A stretch of 64,000 nt of DNA from Globodera rostochiensis (taxonomy: Eukaryota; Nematoda; Chromadorea; Rhabditida; Heteroderidae). The position numbers and the translations under genes are program-made. The notes below the pieces were generated by a model that did not search any database, had not been told where the DNA came from, and saw only the letters and a list, made by a program, of their open reading frames with translations. The stretch covers positions 2,418,001-2,482,000 of the forward strand of contig JAEVLN010000004.1 of the NCBI GenBank assembly GCA_018350325.1, written 5' to 3'. Below are positions 1 to 11,500 of this stretch, piece after piece. Each line of letters begins with the position of its first letter. Within the stretch, counting starts at the first letter, position 1.

Positions 1-65
1 CCGGCCTCCCCGCCTCCGAGGGGTCGGGGACCAACCCTAGAATTAATCATTTAATAATTTGTGTA

Positions 66-2413
66 CTATGCATCGTGGTAGGCTTTGCTGATTTCGCGCG
101 GTACATAGGCAAAATTGCACAGGCAAAGCAACTGCAAAAAAGGGGGGGGGGGTGGGGGTTTATTGGGACGGGTCCAGAAAAATCAGCAAAATGAGTCAAA
201 TTGGTTGGTTGATCAGAGCTGATCGCCGTCATTCTGCCCGTTTAAACTCGCCGATCACTTACATTTTCATTTTCTGTCACAATCGCAGTACGCGCTGCGC
301 ATTTGAACAGCGTCAGCGGGCCAAAACAAGCCTTGACCTGCAACAACAACAGCCCGCGTTTTTATTATTTTACGGAAAATGGGAGGGTTCGGAGGGGGGG
401 GGGGGATTTCGTTCAATTTCAAAGTGCCCGAAACCCGGATTCGAAAAAGATATCAGCAACTCTAATTGAGACTAATTAATCACTGTCATTTCCTCCCAAT
501 CCCTCTCTCTTTAGCGGCTTCAAACAGTGATCAGGCTTTTCCTACTGATTCCTTTTAAAGCCTGATCAGAGAGCTAGCTTCTACTGATCCAGGAATCGAT
601 TGACTCTGTTTGACCAGTGCGATTCGGTCCTCTGTGCTGAGGCCGCCCATTCGTTCAGCCAGCAGCTCCACCCAATCGATGGCGGCGATCAGACGGCGAT
701 AAACGATGACGCACAATTCCTCGTTGCGTGCCATTCGATAGGGTTCATAACGAATCTGAACCCAATCGATTTATTAATTATCCATTAAAGTGCCGTTGGG
801 TGTGAATCGTCGAAAACGCTTTTTACGCACCGCCGTCCTTCGTCCCCGAAGTTTTGCCGGGTCGTTGATGATCTCGCGTATTGTGTTGATGTGCAGCGGG
901 TATATTTCGGATGCGTCTTTTGCGGTGTCGCCACGTACCACCCAAACAATTAAGAATGATTATTAGCAAAGAATTGCTTGCTGATCAATTGGGAGGGGGA
1001 CGTTTTTTGAGATTGTTGGGCCAATTCAAAAAGGGGGGAGGGGAGGGTATCGTACCAATAATGACCCCTCTAAACCATGCCCTGGGGTCTTGAAGTTCGA
1101 CCGATACCAAATTCAAAAAAACATCGGCGGGTTTATCAAAGTCAGCAAAACTTTCAATTACCTCCAGCAACATCGCTTACCTTGGCCTCAATGTTTTGAA
1201 GCTGAAATTTTGGGGGTTTAATTAAATATTTGAACCAAACCCCAAAACCCACCCGCTCACCGTCATAAGCATTGTGCGCATTTCGACGGGCAGTCGCTGT
1301 CCACAGTTTTTGCTGCCCTCCTCCTCAACACCAACAGCGTCTCCTCCGCCATGTGCTGCTGCTGCTTTTGCTGTTGCTGATCCCTTGCACCTCTCCCGCT
1401 GGTTGTTGTGCTGCCCGCTGCCTCTGTTTGTTCTGTTTGATGTGTTGCAGTTACTGCTTCCACTGCCCGAAAGCGACAAGCGGCGACGGTCCAAAAGCTG
1501 TTTGCCGGAAACGTCTCTGTCCGGACGGACGGCTGAATGTTATGGCCTTACACATTAGAACATTTATTAAACCCTCATCGCCCCCGTCTTCCATCACGAA
1601 AACGTGGACCCAATCCCCGAATTTCATATAGCCCGAAATTTCGGCCCCCTAAGGGAAATTCAAAAAGGAATTTTTGTATAAAGCGTCCGTCGCCCGCTTC
1701 TTCTCTTTACCTGCCGGGTCCATGCCGACCTCAAGACACCGTTTCAATCGACAGGACCGACAGGAATTGCGTTCCTCTGAAAATGTGCTCTGATCGCCAT
1801 CAAAAGCGATCAATTAATACGAAAATAAATCACGCGCGTTTATCGATGGTGCAATTGTTGTCCCGCAGGCACTCATATTCGTTCAGTTTCTTTAGCGCAC
1901 GACGGAAAAAGCCCTGCAACAAATGATTAATGTTTTGTCACAAATGTTAAACGGATCAGAAACAGGAACAATCGTTTTGATCATTCGTAAGGATTCATGT
2001 AAACACTGATCGGTAGCCAACCCCCCAAATAAATGAATAATATTAAAAACAAAAAGTCGCAAGGGCCGTTCGAGAGTCTCGGTTCTCAATCATCGATAAT
2101 TCTCGTTTCCGGTCTCGGCCCAAAGGGCGGGATGTTTAATCCCGAGTCCCGGGGCAATTCTACAGTAAGTCTAAGAAAGCATTGGTTGCCGACTTCAACT
2201 CGAAAAGCCCTTTCGCCAATTACACCAAACTTTGCATCCCAAGCAAGCCAACACTCCGTAGTGCATCTTCGCATTCGCCTCCCCACAAACGGCACACAAT
2301 GCCGTGCCAGTGATTGAAGCATTTTGTTGATTGGAGTCAGTAGAAGCGAAGACGGCGGTTGCGCGGCGGGCATCGGAAGGGTCCGCTGCGGATGCACTGT
2401 TGCAAACAGGCAC
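66..2413 (-). CDS. Nuclear hormone receptor, HNF4-derived nematode type (partial at left edge)
   Basis: Ligand-regulated transcription factor by family. Exon 2231-2413 (start ATG at 2413) carries the first zinc finger, CAVC then 13 residues then CLGC, ending GCK. Exon about 1834-1913 continues GFFRRALKKLNEYEC and NCTIDKR. Exon 1711-1776 gives RNSCRSCRLKRCLEVGMDPA. Hinge exons lie near 1600-1648 and 1261-1511 (Gln/Ala-rich). Ligand-domain exons are 831-916 (EIYPLHINTIREIINDP), 615-755 (ending WVELLAERMGGLSTEDRIAL), 263-337 (VKACFGPLTLFKCAARTA) and 131 downwards (LLCLCNFAYVPREISKAYHDA). Phases agree for most junctions. The 1834/1776 junction has no in-frame GT donor with canonical spacing. The last exon meets TAG at 66-68 unless a donor inside it (for example after NFAY) is used, so the C-terminus probably lies outside the window. 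Exons between 930 and 1260 were not resolved. Confidence 0.85.
528..568. repeat. Short inverted repeat with TGATCA ends
   Basis: TGATCAGGCTTTT at 528-540 is mirrored by AAAGCCTGATCA at 557-568 with a spacer of about 16 bases. It lies in an intron of the nuclear receptor gene and could form a hairpin. No function is evident. Confidence 0.6.
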
Positions 2414-5400
2414 AGCTAAAGCACAAAAATTGCCACGCTTTTAAGATTTGCTAGAAAGTTCTGATCAATGGCACTGAATTGTCCCTGGCTTTCAATATCC
2501 CTTCTCACATATTTTGTCAGTTTCTATTTGTGGCTTAACGCTCTCTCTATTTAAGTGTCTCTAATTGGATTATTAGAATGTATTGTTGACAGGTGTCTGT
2601 CCAAAGTGGCAAATTGGCGCCGATTATGACAAAATAGCATATTTTATTACAGCAGAACAGGTGGCCCACCTTCAGTGGAAGAAGTTGTCATCTTCACAAA
2701 TTGGAAGTAAATTTGCTTTTCACTGGCGGGTGGCAGCAGTCCTATTTTGTCCGGACTGCATAATATGTAATATTAATTCGTTCAGTCTGAATGGGGGGGG
2801 GGCACAGGAAATTTCGCAAGGTCCATGATTTTCGTTCATTTCGGGCGGGGGGGGGGGGGGGAGGGGAGTTGCCTGGAAGTAAAAGGTTTGATTATGGGGA
2901 ACATTGATTGTTGACGCAGAATCAAACGTCGCGGGGGGGGGGGAGGGTTACTCGTTACTTTTAATGTCAAGACTCTTCAGTCAAGACTCAAGACTGGGGG
3001 TGATTGGGCGGGGGGGGGGGGGGGACGTTTTATCATAAAACGGATATGGATGGGTTGGGGGGAGAGGGGGGGGGGGGGAGGATTGATGCGACGGTGTCGT
3101 TTCGGAAATTGAAAATATCCCCCCCCCCTCCCATTCTCTTTTCAATTTGTTCGGTGCGATCGGTGTCCCTCCCGTCCACCCAACCAATTTGGAATTTATT
3201 TTTTTTCATTCATCGCCCCCCCCCCCGACCCCCCCCCCCCGCCGTGTTGGCTGATTGAATGGCCCAAAAGAATTAAGGGACGGAGAAACGGCGGGGAAGT
3301 TATTGTATAAAATCATCCATCCACCTCGGCCGGCTGCTGGTACGTTCCGCCAAAGTTTGATAATACAAAACTTCCTCCCCCCCCCCCCCCCCAACGAAAT
3401 CTGCGGCATCGTTGCTAATCCATACAATGAATTTGAATGAATCAGACGAGAATGGTGCCCATACGGATCAATTGCTGGCCTGATCAGTGGATTATAGCGA
3501 GGTCAAGGGTCAAAAATACAATTTTTTACCTTTATTGAATATTAATCACTGCCGCAGAGCGTTTGTTTATTGCCATAAAAGCTCTCCTCCGATTTCATAG
3601 CGAATCAGCACCATTTTATTTACTTCAGCAGGCAGTGGCGGTTGGGAATGAATGAAAGTGGGGGGGGGGGGGACGCCCGGGGGGGGGGGGGCGGGGGGGG
3701 GGGGGGAACAAAAACGGCGGTTGGGGCGCGGTGTTGATGTGCAAAAATGTGTTGTGCGCAGGCACGTACATATACATAATGTTGAGCCGAGGTTGTCGTC
3801 CCATCCGATCAATCTCACAATCAGACAGCAGAGAAGAGGCACCCCCCCCCCCCAAACTTTGCATTTGCCCCCCGCTATCACCCACCCGCCCACCCACCAC
3901 AAAGTTCAATCAAAAAACTCCGCTTCCCCCCCCCCCCAGCAGCCCAAAACCCCCCCCCCCCCTCCCCCCGAGCAAAACAATAAATAAAATAATTCCCCCC
4001 CCCCCCCCCCGGCGTTTGTTTGTTCATTGCTCTCTGAATCGAAACAACTTTTCAATACTTTTAATCGCCTTACATACAAAACATATGACCGCGACCCCAA
4101 CCCTTTCGGTGTACTCGCCGATAAACCGGTATCATCATCTTGCGGCGCAGACAGAACCTTTTTGACCGCATATTTTGCTAAAACAGTTGAGAATAGAACG
4201 ATGGCTGCCATTTGCCATTCACACGTTGCCCTTTTTCTGCTGATGGGACAAAAGCGTACACAAAAAAAAGTATTCGGACTGGCCGACCGGAAACGTTTCG
4301 ATTGTTCAATTGCTTTAACTCTTTTTACTTCAACCCCTTCCCCAAAACCCCCCCCCCCCCAGCGTCTCCGTTTTCCTTCCTTTTTCCTTGCTCACCCCTC
4401 GGGGGAAGAAGAACAACAAACATTCTTTATCGATCCGAGGAACAACCAACGAAAGCGTCGCTGTCCCAGAGGGCCAAACTCTTTTCCCTCACTTCACAAA
4501 ACTTAGTCAGTGGCTGTGCTTTGTGTGTGACTCATTTGTTTATTTCCGCTGCTGGACATTTTTGTGATTCCCTCATTAGTAATTACTAATTAGTTTCCCC
4601 CACGGCGCCGTTGACAGCACCGGACCACCCAAAAAGTCAACCAAAAAAGTTATAACGGGTAAATTTGGGGACTGCCTGATTTTGAATTTGGTTTTGTGAA
4701 TGAAGTTTTTGGTTTAAAACCTTTTCCCTTCCGGCAATCCCTGACAATGTTACACAAACAAAGTCAAATTGATCAAAATCAGCTCAATTCAGAGCAGCAG
4801 CAGCAGCAGATCAACACACTAACGTTAATGTTAATCCAATATAACCCCAACATCGTCCGCGTCCGTCCGCTCGCGCCGTCCTCCTCCTCCTCCTCCTCCT
4901 CCTCACAGCATCTCCCCTCCCATCCAATCAAATCCATCCAGTTTTCACTGTCCGCGCCGTTCTCCCATTCTTCCGAGCAGCAGCCCCCTCCGTTCTTAAG
5001 CAGTAATTACACCCACTTACTAACACTACAATTCGTCCCCCCCCCCCATACATATCATCATCCATCATCATATCATCACCTTCTTATGCAGCAGAAAGTG
5101 CCCCCCCCCCCCTTCGCCGTCACTCACTCTTTCGCCCTCCCATACATTGAGCCGGTTCATTCATTTCTTCCGCCCCTCTCCGATCAATTTGTTCTCATCA
5201 CCTCCGACCTCCGCCCAACCCCCCCCCCCCCCTCTCCCCCTCTAATCATTACCATCCATTTTAATTCACTTGTTCCTTCCCCTTCCCCCTTTCTTCAGTG
5301 AATAATTTACTCAACAGTATTTACTTTTGAATCGCTCCAATTAAAAGATTAGAAAAAACGCTCTCGAGAGCAGCACACATAAGATTGTTTGCCATGATCA

Positions 5401-6000
5401 TGATTGGATAAGTCGTTGAAGAGTAATGTTTTCTGAATAAAATGAAACGGTTAAACCCGCCTTGGGGGGCTGGTCGAGCCGGCTACCCGTCCGAAGGCCG
5501 AATTGTCCCCGAAGGTCCGAATGCGAGCAATTTAATATTTGAATTTTTTTGGTATTAAAAATATTTGGCGTTCTGTTCAAATTTGGCATTAATGAGGCTA
5601 AAGATTAAAAATGTTAACTTACGAGTTAATTGCTTGGTTGTGGCCGTTGTCTATCAGTTAATAACTTTCATATGATTATGGTCATCGTTCCTTTGCCTTT
5701 CTTCATTTTGCTTATGGTGCTTCGCTATCATTAGCACATTCCTTATCACTTTCAGCCTTGGGGCGATACGGGGAGGTGTTTTAGGGTCCGGAAAATCGAC
5801 TTGGGCTCGGGCGCTTTTTCGGGCAATCCAAGAAGGGTCAAGTGGGCTTTCCTGGTGGGCATTTTTTGATTTTTTGTCGGCGGATATCGGGCTTTAGCCC
5901 AGGTTGAATATTTGCTAGTCGGGCGCCTGTCCAAAACCTAATTTATATTTGTTGAAACCAACCAAATCCAGTGATTTCCAGATTCAATTTTTTTCTCATA
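2414..6000. other. Intergenic, dense in poly-G and poly-C tracts
   Basis: No gene was recognised. The stretch contains many G or C runs of 8-16 bases (2847-2861, 3010-3024, 3377-3392, 3995-4010 and others). G runs dominate the plus strand at 2.8-3.1 and 3.66-3.71 kb; C runs dominate at 3.1-3.4, 3.84-4.02 and 4.3-5.25 kb. A 200-codon open frame at 4696-5301 is low-complexity Ser/Pro/His/Gln translated from simple repeats, and I do not call it a gene. Confidence 0.7.
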
Positions 6001-7710
6001 TGCCAATATCCGGCGCCTCTTCATCGGCAAATGCATTAGTGGGGTCTTCGTCCACAAATGTCGTCACTAATTGTGCCGACGCCAACAGCAGCAGTCAACT
6101 GAGAAATAACACAGCGGCACCGTCTCGTCATTCTGCCAAAAATCGTCATGCAACCGCCATTACCGTTGAGCCTTCACCAACAACAGCACAACAGAAACAA
6201 CAACAGAATCCGCCGCAGCAGTCACGAGCAATATCAGCAACTTCATGCACATCCGAGGAGTCCGAAGAGAGTGTGCCTGATTCGTGGGGTTGGTGTTTTT
6301 TTCTTCTTAAAAGTGCAACCAGAGCACATCCCCGGTACAGATGAGGGACGAGCACCGTTGCTGAGGCGTCCTCAGTCACTGGCCGATGCTGAGGAGCCGA
6401 ACCGTGCGGATACCGACAGCAGGGCGGAGAATGAAGCAGCAGACGCCGTATCACCCAAAGTTCGGCGACGCATTCCACGGGAGAGACTAAAAGCCGGGGT
6501 CCGTTACAACACCAAACCTTACCAAAGCCCTTCCTTCCTGAACAGTATGCTTTTCTGATGCTCGTGTTCGCCGGAGCTCTCAACGACATTGTCCTGTCTT
6601 ACATCCACGAGTTGGTGCCGGAGACGCCACCGTTGCCGGACATCGCGTTCGCCAGCCTTCCCTATTGGCCTTGGGCGTTAGTTGTGTCGGAGTGTCTGAT
6701 GATCAGCGCGTTCTTTGTCATGCTGACCATTGCCATTTTGCACAAACACCGCTGGGTGGTGTTGAGGTGAAATTTTTAACGATGTGACACTTTTTGGCCA
6801 AATTAGATTATTTTTATATTTAATTTAAAAATATTTAGCACCTTTGTTTCGTTAATTTGATAAATTTGTGCCCAAATTCAGACGTATTTTTCTCATCGGC
6901 TCCCTGCTCTACCTTGGCCGTTGTGTGACCATGTTTGTGACTCAGGTGCCCGTTGCTGACCCGAATTACTACTGCTCACCACGGTTGAAACCTGAAGAGC
7001 GCACTTTTTGGAACATTTTGGTCCGTGCACTGTCTGTACTGGTCGGACTCGGACTGAAGATCAATGGACGGCACACACTTTGCGGCGACTACATCTACAG
7101 CGGGCACACAATTGTGCATGTTACGTGTTACTTGTTCATCCGGGAATGTGAGTAGCGTATGTCTCAACTTAGACATTTTCGTAAATACTTTTTGCCCTTT
7201 CAGACAGTCCTCGCCGTTGGCGACCCCTCCATTTTTTGGCCTTCTCACTCGCTTCCGTTGGCATTCTGTCGCTGCTCTTCTCCCGTGGCCACTACAGCAT
7301 TGACGTGATCATCGCCTATTGGGTGACCACCCGTCTGTTCTGGATGTATCACACTCTTGCGGACTTGCCATCACTGCGCAATGAACTACATGGAAGGAAC
7401 CATCTGACGAAGGCCATTTGGTTCCGACTGTTCCTGTGGATGGAGGGCAATGTGCTGCGGCCAATCCCGCGAAAGTGCGTTCACTCAATCAATCAAATCA
7501 TCATATTGTTGGTTTGTTTTGGCAGAAAGACAAACGCGGAAACTCACAAAATGACGAAATTTTTCAATTTAAACAACACTGTAAAAGCTGAAATGTGCAT
7601 TTTGTTTTTTAAGATACGAGCTTCCCTTCACTGTACCCAATCAACTGCGGCGTTTCTGGAGGAGGAGGACGAATAATGCCACAAACGAGAACGACAGACT
7701 GATTGATTGA
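6001..7710 (+). CDS. Sphingomyelin synthase (SMS family)
   Basis: Multi-pass membrane enzyme that by family moves phosphocholine from phosphatidylcholine to ceramide. Core exons, all phase-consistent: up to 6498 (ending RRRIPRERLKAG), 6546-6766, 6882-7147, 7204-7474 and 7614-7710 (stop at 7708). Conserved blocks are PLPDIAF in the first luminal loop, RRIFLIGSLLYLGRCVTMF, CGDYIYSGHTIVH, and HYSIDVIIAYW. The His of SGHT and the His and Asp of HYSID form the usual catalytic triad, and all are present. The N-terminal region (6001-6330) is Ser/Gln-rich and its exon joints are uncertain; ATG 6001 or 5949 could open it, joined by a very short intron near 6291-6315. The C-terminal tail after RPIPRKYELPF is basic, as in the family. 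Confidence 0.88.
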
Positions 7711-8573
7711 CTATGGCCAGTGGTTGTTGCTATTGATATTTGCAGAAATGTTTCTCTAGTTTGATTTTACTCACGATTTTATGCCACAAATTTGTTGAAT
7801 TACCAGAAGGCAAGGCCGTGCCGAGGCGAGGGGGCTGAACTTCCTCTTCACAAAGAGCCCCCACCCAAAACGCCTGGGGGGAATACGACCACCTTGCCTT
7901 GGGCAGAATTGCCAGTGTATTGTACGTTTATCAGTCCATAACTTTTGTCTATATACGTTTTCTCACAAATCATATGATATGCTCTTTAAATGTTCTCCTA
8001 TTACTGTTGTTACTCTTCTTCATTTCTCTTTCTCCCCCCCCCCCCAGCAATATCGCCATGTCGTCCTCAACATACTCCCCCCCCCCCCCCTCTCGCCATT
8101 ATTTGGTCCAATTCAATTGCTCACCTGAAAAATACATTCTCTGAGGTGCCTCTGTCACAATTTTATTTAAAATAAACGAGGTACAGTATATATAAACATT
8201 GTGCATTTATTCTTTTGCCACTTATTTTTGCATTTTTTCTCTTGCAAAAAGCCAAATTTCAAAACAATTCAGATGTCAGTATTCTTCAATTTTTAGGTTT
8301 ATGTTTCAACGACAACGAGAAAAATACTAATTCGACCCATTTTTTTTGCGTCCGGTCAATTATGGTACAGGCACAAAATTTTTTTGCGATAGTGACCGCA
8401 TTTCAACCGATATTATGTTAAACGGAATGCCAAATTTTGAAATTTTCTTCAGAAAACATTAGTTTTATCCGTGAACGCTTTGGGTGGAAAAGTGTCAAGG
8501 TTAAGGTCTATAAAATCCTAAATTAACATGTCCACAAAAAGGGTATTGTATTTATTTACGTTCTAATCTTCTA
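7711..8573. other. Intergenic between SMS and WDR11
   Basis: AT-rich with C runs near 8033-8045 and 8080-8090. No gene or RNA was recognised. A polyadenylation-like AATAAA occurs at about 8170. Confidence 0.5.
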
Positions 8574-11500
8574 ATGCCTCCTTCAACTCTTACTGGTTCC
8601 TTACATCCTAGCAATCGTGGAGCATTTGCCTGGTGAGTGATCAATCAATCAAAAATGTTTAAATCAGAGAGAGGCCGGTGGAGGCTAAAAATTTATCTTC
8701 CTCCCCGCCGGCGCCAGTCAGCACGCCAGACCTTTCACTAACACAAAAGCCGAGTTTTAAAATCCTACAAGAGTTTTCCGATAGAATGAAGGGAGTCCAT
8801 AAACACATTTTTTTTGTTTTGTTTAGGAGCGAGAATGGACTTATCGCCTTCGGATGCCACTCAGTATTGGCATTTTTCGATGTGCGAAGATTGGAAATAT
8901 TTCAAACCCTTGATCTTCACAACACTGCTATAAATATGGTAAGTCTCTGCAATTTGACTACACTTAGTAATAGCATCTCTTGCACCATTTTAAAAAACAA
9001 GATTTTTGACGGGACAGATAGAAAACATTGTCCTCACATTACCTCTCAATAAAAAAGTAATAATAATTTTTGTCACTTCTATAAACGAGGGGTTAGTTTT
9101 TATAAATTTTTATGCAAACCCATTGGAGGGGGGGGGGCCCTTTACTTTCTGAAAATAATTTATTTTTTAAAAATTTCAACCGATTCAAAACCCACTGTGT
9201 CATTGGAATACATTTTATCGGGTAAAAAATCATAAAAACACAACCCTTTGTGTATAGAAGTGCCCAATTTAATCCATTTTGGGTTTGCTGGAAGCCGTCC
9301 TCTGCCGATTTAATACAACAAAAACGTGGCGGCTCTCAGGACAAATTCGGCGAGTTGCTCTGTGCTTCCTCCGACATTGGCGGTAATATTGTTGTTTGCG
9401 ACGTTTTGGAGGGTCGACAGTGCGTCTCTTTTCGCAACTCAAACACTCCCGTCTCAGGTACATAAATAAATGTTTGAGGTTTATTAAAAAACGAGATGAA
9501 AAGTAGACAGATAATCTAGTAATGGAAGTAATTATATCAGGTTTTGATTTAATGAAGAAGCCAAAACAAATGATTTTTACTAATTACATCGCCGCTCATT
9601 GGTAGATTTGCAATGGCTCCATTGGCCCGATGTGAGCAGAGACTTTCTCCTCTCAATTCATTCCAACAATTTGCTCATTGTTTGGGACGTGGACAGAAAG
9701 GAGCGCCTTTGGGAGCACAAATTTGGCACTTCCATCTTCAGACTGAGCATCGATCCATTTGATCACACACGGATTGCCCGTAAACTTTTTTTATCATTTT
9801 TTCTATTTTGTAAATCGGTGATGGTTATTTTTAAAGTTTCTTCGCTTGGCGCTTCCGTTCTGCTCGTCAATGACCTTTCGCCATTTTGTCCACTATCTTC
9901 TACAGATGCTGCCGGCAGTTGGGTCACTCTTCAACTTGAGCCAAAAACAATGAAGGCGATTGTTGGTGGCCAAAATCAACGACAGCATAACAAGTTGGAG
10001 ACGTACATTGTCCATATGACGCACAACCCGGCCGGCGAACACTTGCTCTTTGTGCTGTTCCCCAGCGAAATTTGTCTATTTGAAACACAACATCGACAGC
10101 TCATCTACAGCTCAATCATTGATGCCGGCTCACCATTGTTTCAGGTACGGAATTTCGTTATTTAAAATTTCTTAAATATGAATTCATATTCTAAGGATAG
10201 AGCGATTTAGTTGGACTTTTAGAAACCTATTCCACGGAAGAAATGTTCTGAAAAATTAGATTTTCTCCATGAAATAAGCTCGTTTTTATTCGAGAAAAGT
10301 TTTAAAAAATAGTTGACGGCGACCTCAGATTGAATTTCATCGCCCAAGGTGCTGCCCTGTGCTCGTCGAGACGCGCTTTTCCTTATCCACCAGAACGCGC
10401 TGTGTTCTTTTCGCACCGCTAACTTTCAATTGACGGACGAGCGAATGAGCGCCTCTTTGGACTTTGGGCGTCGTTGCATCAGCGAACCACAACGGCAGTC
10501 GGTCCGCGTCCGACTGATGGGCGCGGCTCTTTGTCCGATTACTCAGTCTACCGTGGCGCTTCTAATGAACACGGGACGAATCATTGTGCTGCAATTGGTA
10601 GGTTTTGCCTATTTTAGCTTCGATCCGGGTTGTTTAGACTTTTTCACCGTTTGTTTTATCCCAATCGAAGCTTTTTTTAAAGATTGATATATTTGAGCGT
10701 TAACGAATTTTTGCAGGAAAACATTTCGCAAAGCATGGAGCCCTATCGAATCAAAACGGTCGAGGATGTGCTTCTGCAAGTGGATGAGTATGATACTGCT
10801 GCTGATGTTAGTTCCGCTGTCGACTTTGAAATTGAAGGCCATCAGCTGAGGTCACAATCGACAGATTATCGAACTTTCTGATCTAGGAATTGTTCGAATA
10901 TTTTGGCACTTTTCCTTATTTTGAGGATATCCGATTTGGTTATTTTTATCCATTTTAGGCTCACTCAATACGGGACGTACAGTCCATTGGGCGCCAGTGT
11001 CACTGTGGTCAGAATGCGTCCGATGGACTTGGCCGAAAATCTACCGTCCCAATCCGCCGAAAACAGTGCCAGTGTTGGTGGTGGCACGGCTCCCTCGTCA
11101 GCAACAGCATGTTTAGATGGCATTGCGCATTTGGCCGCTGTTGGCACGAGTACTGGTTGCATTCATTTGGTGGATTTGTTTTCCGGACGGATTGAGCGCG
11201 ATTTGCAGGTGCAGTTGGGTTGGCTTATTTTTTGTTTTTTTTTGCGCATTAATGTAAAACCAAAGTTTAGACTTAATTCAAATTACAGATTCACTCGTGC
11301 CCGGTCAAATGCCTTGAGTGGAGTGGGCCAAACTCGTTCATTTCAGCCGCCTATCTCACCTCGTTGAGTGCATCGTCTTCCACCGTTCGAAACGACATTT
11401 ACATCACAAACATTCAGACGGGCACAAAACGCCGAATACGTCCAGAACAAGAGGAGGGCCCCGTTGAACTGCTTCGAGTCAGCCATTATAAGTTGGTGAA

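Noticed and set aside
4696..5301. 201-codon plus-strand open frame
   Set aside because: Composed of Gln, Ser, Pro and His runs from simple repeats and C tracts, without splice context or a family match.
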